A DNA stretch of 5,364 nucleotides from Gammaproteobacteria bacterium (GTDB lineage Bacteria; Pseudomonadota; Gammaproteobacteria; J044): contig RFHG01000345.1 in NCBI GenBank assembly GCA_003696465.1, forward strand, positions 1-5,364, given 5' to 3'. Below are positions 1 to 5,364 of the stretch, piece after piece. The notes beneath the pieces are model-generated. The model ran no database searches, was not told where the DNA came from, and worked only from the letters and a program-made list of their open reading frames with translations. How positions within the stretch are numbered: the first letter of the stretch is position 1; each line of letters begins with the position of its first letter. Position numbers and translations under genes: made by a program.

Positions 1-582
1 AACCGCAGGCTGCTGCGCGAGGTCCTGGACCTGCCGGCCGAGCCGCTGTGGCTGGAGCAGGTGCACGGGGCCGACGTGCTGGAAGAAGCCGCCGGCTGCC
101 GCGGCGATGCCCGCATCGTGCGCCGCCCGGGGCAGGTGGCCGTGGTACTCACGGCCGATTGCCTGCCGGTGTTGTTCGCGGCACGGGACGGTCGGGCCGT
201 GGCCGCGGCCCATGCCGGCTGGCGCGGGCTCGCAGCGGGTATCCTCGAACGTACGGTGGAAGCCTTCGACTGCGCGCCGGATGCGCTCATGGCTTGGCTC
301 GGCCCGGCCATCGGGCCGCAGGCCTTCGAGGTGGGCGAGGAAGTGAGGGCGGCCTTTGTCGATGAGGATCCGCGTGCGGAGGTCGCCTTTGTGCCGGTGC
401 GCCCCGGCCACTGGCTGTGCGACCTGTACCGGCTGGCGCGGCTGCGGCTTGAAACTGCCGGCGTGGCATCCATTCATAGTGGGGGCCGCTGCACCTTCAG
501 CGAGTGCGAGCTTTTCTATTCCTATCGCCGCGACGGCCGTACCGGTCGCATGGCGAGCCTGATCTGGATGGAGGAATCCTGA
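1..582 (+). CDS. pgeF: PgeF/YfiH-family purine nucleoside phosphorylase (peptidoglycan-editing factor), 5' end missing
   Basis: This is a cytoplasmic protein of the YfiH/PgeF (former 'laccase domain', DUF152) family. Family members phosphorolyse or deaminate purine nucleosides, and in E. coli the protein keeps wrong muropeptides out of peptidoglycan. The frame is open from base 1, and 193 codons precede TGA at 580-582. E. coli YfiH is 243 residues, so roughly 50 N-terminal residues lie outside the window. The three metal-ligand motifs are visible: QVHGADV (His at 64-66), TADCLPVLF (Cys at 160-162) and AHAGWRGL (His at 211-213). Later family blocks are WLGPAIGP and, near the end, CTFSE...FYSYRRDGRTGRMASLIW. 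An internal GTG at 61 is not the start, because family-like sequence (NRRLLREVLDLPAEPLWLEQ) continues upstream of it. The gene overlaps the next one by one base (TGATG), which suggests translational coupling. Identification is firm; which of the reported activities matters in this organism cannot be read from sequence. Confidence 0.96.
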   Translation, partial: NRRLLREVLDLPAEPLWLEQVHGADVLEEAAGCRGDARIVRRPGQVAVVLTADCLPVLFAARDGRAVAAAHAGWRGLAAGILERTVEAFDCAPDALMAWLGPAIGPQAFEVGEEVRAAFVDEDPRAEVAFVPVRPGHWLCDLYRLARLRLETAGVASIHSGGRCTFSECELFYSYRRDGRTGRMASLIWMEES

Positions 583-1097
583 TGAACTACATGCTGACCC
601 TGGTCGGCCGGGACCAGCCCGGCATCGTGGCCGATGTGACGCGGGTGCTGTACGAGGCCGGCTGCCAGCTCGGCGAGGCCTCCATGATGCGGCTGGCCGG
701 CAACTTCACCATCATGCTGGTACTGGACTGTGCCCGCGCCCAGGGCGAGCTGGAAGCCCTGCTGGCACCGGTGGCCGAGGCCATGGGCCTGCGCCTGCAT
801 CTGGACGAGGTGGAGGCCGAACAGCACGATCACCCGCTGCCGGATGCCCGCATCAGCGTGCACGGGGCCGACCGGCCGGGCATCGTGGCCGAGGTGACCC
901 GTGCCCTGGCCGAGGCCGGTTTCAACATCCTCGACCTGGAAACGGCAGTCGGCGGCACCGAACAGGCGCCGATCTACATCATGATCATCGAAGGCCAGGC
1001 AGGGCTTGGCCTCGAGCCGCTCGAGCGGGCCGTGGAGCGCCTGCGCGACAACCGCATCGAGGTCAGCCTGGAACCGGTCGAGACCCTGGTCGGCTGA
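582..1097 (+). CDS. gcvR: Tandem ACT-domain regulator, GcvR-like (glycine cleavage system repressor family)
   Basis: The 171-residue protein consists almost entirely of two ACT domains. ACT1 is at about residues 3-78 and opens with LTLVGRDQPGIVADVTRVL; ACT2 is at about 89-166 and opens with ISVHGADRPGIVAEVTRAL. Both carry the D-x-P-G-I-V loop (D11-P13-G14 and D97-P99-G100) that usually lies at the ligand-binding interface. This is the architecture of E. coli GcvR (190 aa), a non-DNA-binding protein that senses glycine and antagonises the activator GcvA. No DNA-binding domain is visible here, so it probably acts through a partner. The start at 582 is chosen because GGAGGA (570-575) lies 6 bases upstream and the ACT fold begins at once; an in-frame ATG at 504 would add 26 residues read from pgeF sequence. 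No gcv genes or gcvA are in the window, so the glycine role is inferred from the family, and another amino-acid-sensing role is possible. Confidence 0.85.
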   Translation: MNYMLTLVGRDQPGIVADVTRVLYEAGCQLGEASMMRLAGNFTIMLVLDCARAQGELEALLAPVAEAMGLRLHLDEVEAEQHDHPLPDARISVHGADRPGIVAEVTRALAEAGFNILDLETAVGGTEQAPIYIMIIEGQAGLGLEPLERAVERLRDNRIEVSLEPVETLVG

Positions 1098-1099
1098 GC

Positions 1100-1618
1100 A
1101 TGGCGGTACTCGACATCCTGACCTGGCCGGACGAGCGGCTGAAGCAGGTCTCGCAGCCGGTCACCGAGTTCGACGAGGCGCTGGCCCGCTTCATCGACGA
1201 CCTGGAGGAGACCCGCCTGGCCGGGCCCGGCGCGGTGGGCATTGCCGCGCCCCAGGTGGGGCGTTTCATTCGCGTGGTGATCGTCGACGTGTCGAAGACC
1301 CGCAAGCCGGTACCCAATCATGGTCATCTGGTACTGGTCAATCCCGAGATCACCGAGTGGGAGGGCTACGAACTCGGGCGCGAGGGCTGCCTCTCGGTAC
1401 CGGACTATACCGGCAATGTCATCCGTGCCGAACGCATTCACCTGCGCGCGCAGGATGCCGAGGGCAACTGGCGGGAATGGGACATGGAGGGTTTCGAGGC
1501 CCGTGCTGTGCAGCACGAGATCGACCACCTCGATGGCCTGCTGTTCCTCGACCGCGTGGTCAGCCGGCGCAGCGACATCTTCCGCCGGAAGGTCTATAAG
1601 AAGAAGGGGCAGCCCTAG
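1100..1618 (+). CDS. def: Peptide deformylase, divergent motif-I type
   Basis: This cytoplasmic metalloenzyme removes the formyl group from the N-terminal Met of nascent proteins. The 172-residue length is normal. The three family motifs appear in order: motif I GAVGIAAPQ (residues 44-52), motif II EGCLS (95-99, metal ligand Cys97) and motif III QHEIDHL (138-144, ligands His139 and His143, catalytic Glu140). All metal and catalytic residues are intact, so it should be active. It differs from E. coli PDF at three active-site-adjacent positions: Ala45 for Gly43, Ile48 for Leu46, and Thr104 where E. coli has Arg97. It also has a longer strand connection, KTRKPVPNHGHLV (66-78). The usual partner fmt is not adjacent. 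The gene starts 2 bases after the gcvR-like stop with no clear Shine-Dalgarno, so translation probably depends on coupling. It could be a second, accessory deformylase, but whether another copy exists cannot be seen here. Confidence 0.95.
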   Translation: MAVLDILTWPDERLKQVSQPVTEFDEALARFIDDLEETRLAGPGAVGIAAPQVGRFIRVVIVDVSKTRKPVPNHGHLVLVNPEITEWEGYELGREGCLSVPDYTGNVIRAERIHLRAQDAEGNWREWDMEGFEARAVQHEIDHLDGLLFLDRVVSRRSDIFRRKVYKKKGQP

Positions 1619-1648
1619 CGCCTGCCAGGATTACGTTCGTTCGGTATC

Positions 1649-1655
1649 GAGGAGG
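1649..1655 (+). promoter_or_regulatory. Ribosome binding site with long spacing for the DsrE-like gene
   Basis: GAGGAGG is a near-perfect anti-SD match in the 50-base gap after def. It lies 13 bases before ATG 1669, which is longer than the usual 5-10. No in-frame ATG, GTG or TTG lies between them, so the 1669 start stands. No terminator is visible in 1619-1668, so read-through from def is likely. Confidence 0.7.
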
Positions 1656-1668
1656 CTAACCGTCCGTC

Positions 1669-2193
1669 ATGACCCTGCGCCCATGGATCATCGCCGGTCT
1701 GCTGCTCGGCGTGGTGGCCGGACTGGGCCTGGCGCTGTCACGCACACAGGGCCCCGGGCCGTCTGCGCAGCCCACGCCTCCTCTGGTCGCCGTTGCGCCT
1801 CGCATCCGGCCGCTTCCGGAGGCCCCTGTCCGTCGGCGCACGGTCATGGATATCTCCCTGCACGACGAGGCCGAATTGAAGGACATGCTGCACCACCTCG
1901 ACGCGCTGCAGCGCGCCGGACTGGTCGAGAAGGCGCCCGTGGCGGTGGTGCTGCATGGCCCGGAGATCGCCTTCTTCACGCGCAAGGGCTATGCCAGTCA
2001 CCGTGAGCTGATCGATCTGGCCGGCCGCCTGGATGCTGCCGGCGTGATCGAGGTCAAGGCCTGCCGCACGCGGATGCGGATGATGGGGGTGAAGGAGGAG
2101 GATCTGCCCGATTTCGTCGAGACAGTGCCCTTCGGCCCGGGCGAGATCCTGCGCCTGCAAGGTGCCGGGTACGAGGTGCGCAGACTGTTCTGA
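1669..2193 (+). CDS. Membrane-anchored DsrE/DsrF-like family protein
   Basis: The 174-residue protein has three parts. Residues 6-23 (WIIAGLLLGVVAGLGLAL) form one hydrophobic segment, either a signal anchor or an uncleaved signal. Residues 25-57 are a Pro/Arg-rich linker. About residues 58-174 form a DsrE/F-like alpha/beta domain. The domain is recognised from AVVLHGPEIAFF (92-103), the LIDLAGRLDAAGVIEVKAC block (114-132) with its only cysteine, Cys132, at the position conserved in many DsrE-like proteins, and the end pattern VPFGPGEILRLQGAGYEVRRLF. DsrE-type proteins take part in sulfur transfer through a conserved Cys, but many single-gene homologues have no known function. No other sulfur gene is in the window. 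The side of the membrane is unclear: the single N-terminal segment suggests a periplasmic domain, yet Arg45, Arg47 and Arg55-57 after it argue the other way. No lipobox is seen. The family call is fairly firm; the function is unknown. Confidence 0.78.
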   Translation: MTLRPWIIAGLLLGVVAGLGLALSRTQGPGPSAQPTPPLVAVAPRIRPLPEAPVRRRTVMDISLHDEAELKDMLHHLDALQRAGLVEKAPVAVVLHGPEIAFFTRKGYASHRELIDLAGRLDAAGVIEVKACRTRMRMMGVKEEDLPDFVETVPFGPGEILRLQGAGYEVRRLF

Positions 2194-2210
2194 AAAACCC
2201 CGCCGCAAGT

Positions 2211-2238
2211 CTTGCAATTGTCCTGCACGCCCCCATCT
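2211..2238 (+). promoter_or_regulatory. Sigma-32 (RpoH) heat-shock promoter of clpB
   Basis: The -35 element CTTGCAA (2211-2217) matches the sigma-32 consensus CTTGAAA at six of seven bases. It is separated by 13 bases from CCCCATCT (2231-2238), an exact match to the -10 consensus CCCCATNT. Transcription would start near 2244-2246, giving a leader of about 30 bases. It sits directly before clpB, a classic RpoH-regulated chaperone. A short dyad, GCAAG-T-CTTGC (2205-2215), overlaps the -35 element. No good sigma-70 promoter was found in the same gap. Confidence 0.85.
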
Positions 2239-2258
2239 TTCCGGTAACGCTAAATTCC

Positions 2259-2264
2259 GGGAGG
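2259..2264 (+). promoter_or_regulatory. clpB ribosome binding site
   Basis: GGGAGG lies 10 bases before ATG 2275. The second in-frame ATG at 2281 would leave 16 bases, so 2275 is preferred. This also gives the MRMDKLTSKFQ start that matches E. coli ClpB (MRLDRLTNKFQ) without a gap. Confidence 0.8.
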
Positions 2265-2274
2265 CAATCACAAC

Positions 2275-4869
<2,595 letters not shown>

Positions 4870-4890
4870 TCCGCGCTGCGGAAACCATCG

Positions 4891-4924
4891 AAGGGGGCGG
4901 GTGCTTCGGCATCCGCCCCTTTTT
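4891..4924 (+). terminator. Rho-independent terminator of clpB
   Basis: The arm AAGGGGGCGGGTGC (4891-4904) pairs with GCATCCGCCCCTTT (4909-4922) in 14 consecutive pairs, two of them G-U. The loop is TTCG closed by C-G, the exceptionally stable cUUCGg tetraloop. Five T residues (4920-4924) end it. It lies 21 bases after the clpB stop. The minus strand has only a two-base T run, so it works mainly in the clpB direction. Confidence 0.95.
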
Positions 4925-4970
4925 CATGCCGGCCGTACATGCCAGGGAACATGCACCGGACCGGGCATGC
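4925..4970. repeat. Cluster of four CATGC words downstream of the clpB terminator
   Basis: CATGC occurs at 4925, 4938, 4950 and 4966, with steps of 13, 12 and 16 bases. Two copies extend to CATGCCAG (4938-4945 and 4966-4973), and the last sits in the palindrome GGCATGCC (4964-4971). No gene covers the stretch 4925-5009. The words are short and may be chance. Confidence 0.3.
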
Positions 4971-5009
4971 CAGCTGCCTGACGGTGCCCTGCCAGTCCCT
5001 GCGCCCGGC

Positions 5010-5023
5010 ATGGGAATTCCCAT
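5010..5023. promoter_or_regulatory. Perfect 14-base palindrome, candidate operator
   Basis: ATGGGAATTCCCAT reads the same on both strands and stops exactly at 5010 and 5023. It has no loop, so a dimeric DNA-binding protein is more plausible than an RNA hairpin. It lies 57 bases before the start of the last gene and overlaps its weak candidate -35 element. Confidence 0.4.
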
Positions 5024-5046
5024 TCGGCCTTCATCGCTGGCACAAT
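5017..5046 (+). promoter_or_regulatory. Weak sigma-70-like promoter candidate for the last gene
   Basis: TTCCCA (5017-5022, four of six matches to TTGACA) and CACAAT (5041-5046, four of six to TATAAT) are 18 bases apart. A promoter is needed here, because the clpB terminator isolates the downstream gene. The match alone is weak. Confidence 0.3.
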
Positions 5047-5061
5047 GCTCCGTCGATTGTG
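5041..5061. repeat. Inverted repeat CACAAT-N9-ATTGTG
   Basis: Six-base arms (5041-5046 and 5056-5061) are separated by 9 bases, 19 bases before ATG 5081. The left arm coincides with the candidate -10 element. It could be an operator half-site pair or a small leader hairpin that ends before the ribosome binding site. Confidence 0.4.
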
Positions 5062-5080
5062 TACATGCGAGGAACAGGTC

Positions 5081-5364
5081 ATGAGCAAGGGGCTGGAACT
5101 CACCATCCCGATGATCGAGGACACCCTGAATGCCGTCATCCGTCACGATCCGCAGGCCCGTGACGAGGGCATCGCGGTGCAGTATCTGGCAGCCATCGCC
5201 GGCTTCGTGCTGGCGCACCAGGACTTCGACCGCAAGCAGCGCGAGGACTTCATCGAGGAGCTCAAGCGCATCATGCTGCAGATCAGCGAGGATGTGATCC
5301 GCCAGCGCACCGCGCAGGCCGCGCCGCCACCGCCGCAGCAGGAGGCCTTCGGCATCTGGAAGCC
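5081..5364 (+). CDS. Unrecognised small helical protein, 3' end missing
   Basis: An open frame starts at ATG 5081 and runs off the window without a stop; 94 complete codons are visible. GAGGA (5069-5073) lies 7 bases before the ATG, and codon use (GCC, CTG, CGC, GAG) matches the neighbouring genes, so it is very likely real. I do not recognise the family. Residues 9-22 and 29-46 (EGIAVQYLAAIAGFVLAH) look like amphipathic to hydrophobic helices. Residues 48-76 (from DFDRKQREDFIEELKR on) form a charged helix with heptad-like spacing of Phe49, Phe57, Leu61, Ile64, Ile68 and Val72. A Pro/Gln-rich linker follows (QAAPPPPQQ, 79-87), then AFGIWKP. There is no signal peptide, and the one hydrophobic stretch (35-45) is too short for a membrane span. 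It is probably a soluble cytoplasmic protein, separated from clpB by a terminator. Confidence 0.8.
   Translation, partial: MSKGLELTIPMIEDTLNAVIRHDPQARDEGIAVQYLAAIAGFVLAHQDFDRKQREDFIEELKRIMLQISEDVIRQRTAQAAPPPPQQEAFGIWK

Noticed and set aside
61..63. GTG as a start for a complete 173-residue PgeF
   Set aside because: The frame stays open to base 1 with family-like sequence, and starting here would cut off the N-terminal part of the fold.
504..581. Upstream in-frame ATG extending the GcvR-like protein by 26 residues
   Set aside because: The added residues are read from pgeF coding sequence, are basic and unlike ACT sequence, and the strong ribosome binding site at 570-575 points to 582.
2241..2264. 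CCGG...CCGG pairing in the clpB leader as an RNA thermometer hiding the ribosome binding site
   Set aside because: Only four pairs with a 12-base loop, covering just two bases of the GGGAGG. The sigma-32 promoter already explains heat control.
4963..4989. GGGCA...TGCCC hairpin as a second terminator
   Set aside because: Five pairs across a 17-base loop with no T run; the real terminator is at 4891-4924.
4939..5163. A 74-codon plus-strand open frame across the intergenic gap
   Set aside because: It overlaps the better-supported gene at 5081, has no good ribosome binding site, and its composition is not protein-like.

Overview
This 5.4 kb window looks like an ordinary core-genome segment of a GC-rich gammaproteobacterium. 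The evidence is strong G/C preference at third codon positions in every gene, a ClpB that aligns residue for residue with E. coli ClpB at all catalytic motifs, and a pgeF...clpB neighbourhood like the rluD-yfiH(pgeF)-clpB order of E. coli. A sulfur-oxidising Chromatiales-type organism is possible, given the DsrE-like gene, but that is inference. All recognised genes are on the + strand, and no mobile element, CRISPR array, tRNA or rRNA is visible.

Layout. (1) Positions 1-1618 hold a tight cluster: the C-terminal part of pgeF (multicopper-type purine nucleoside phosphorylase / peptidoglycan-editing factor), a two-ACT-domain GcvR-like regulator that overlaps it by 1 base, and a divergent peptide deformylase 2 bases further on. 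(2) Positions 1669-2193 encode a DsrE/F-like protein carried on an N-terminal membrane segment and a Pro/Arg-rich linker. (3) Positions 2194-2274 carry a convincing sigma-32 heat-shock promoter and the clpB ribosome binding site. (4) Positions 2275-4869 are full-length clpB, with a well-placed internal Shine-Dalgarno and GTG at codon 149 for the short isoform, followed by a strong UUCG-loop terminator. (5) Positions 4925-5080 are intergenic, with repeated CATGC words and two dyad symmetries. (6) From 5081 to the window end runs a small, unrecognised helical protein that is cut off by the window edge.

How the genes fit together. pgeF, gcvR-like and def are probably co-transcribed and translationally coupled. 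The DsrE-like gene may belong to the same transcript, because no terminator precedes it. clpB has its own heat-shock promoter and ends its own transcript. Compared with E. coli, three genes (gcvR-like, def, dsrE-like) sit between pgeF and clpB. I found no clear undescribed system. The items most worth a second look are the membrane-tethered DsrE-like protein, the atypical deformylase active-site motifs, the ClpB internal start, and the palindromic region in front of the unknown last gene.
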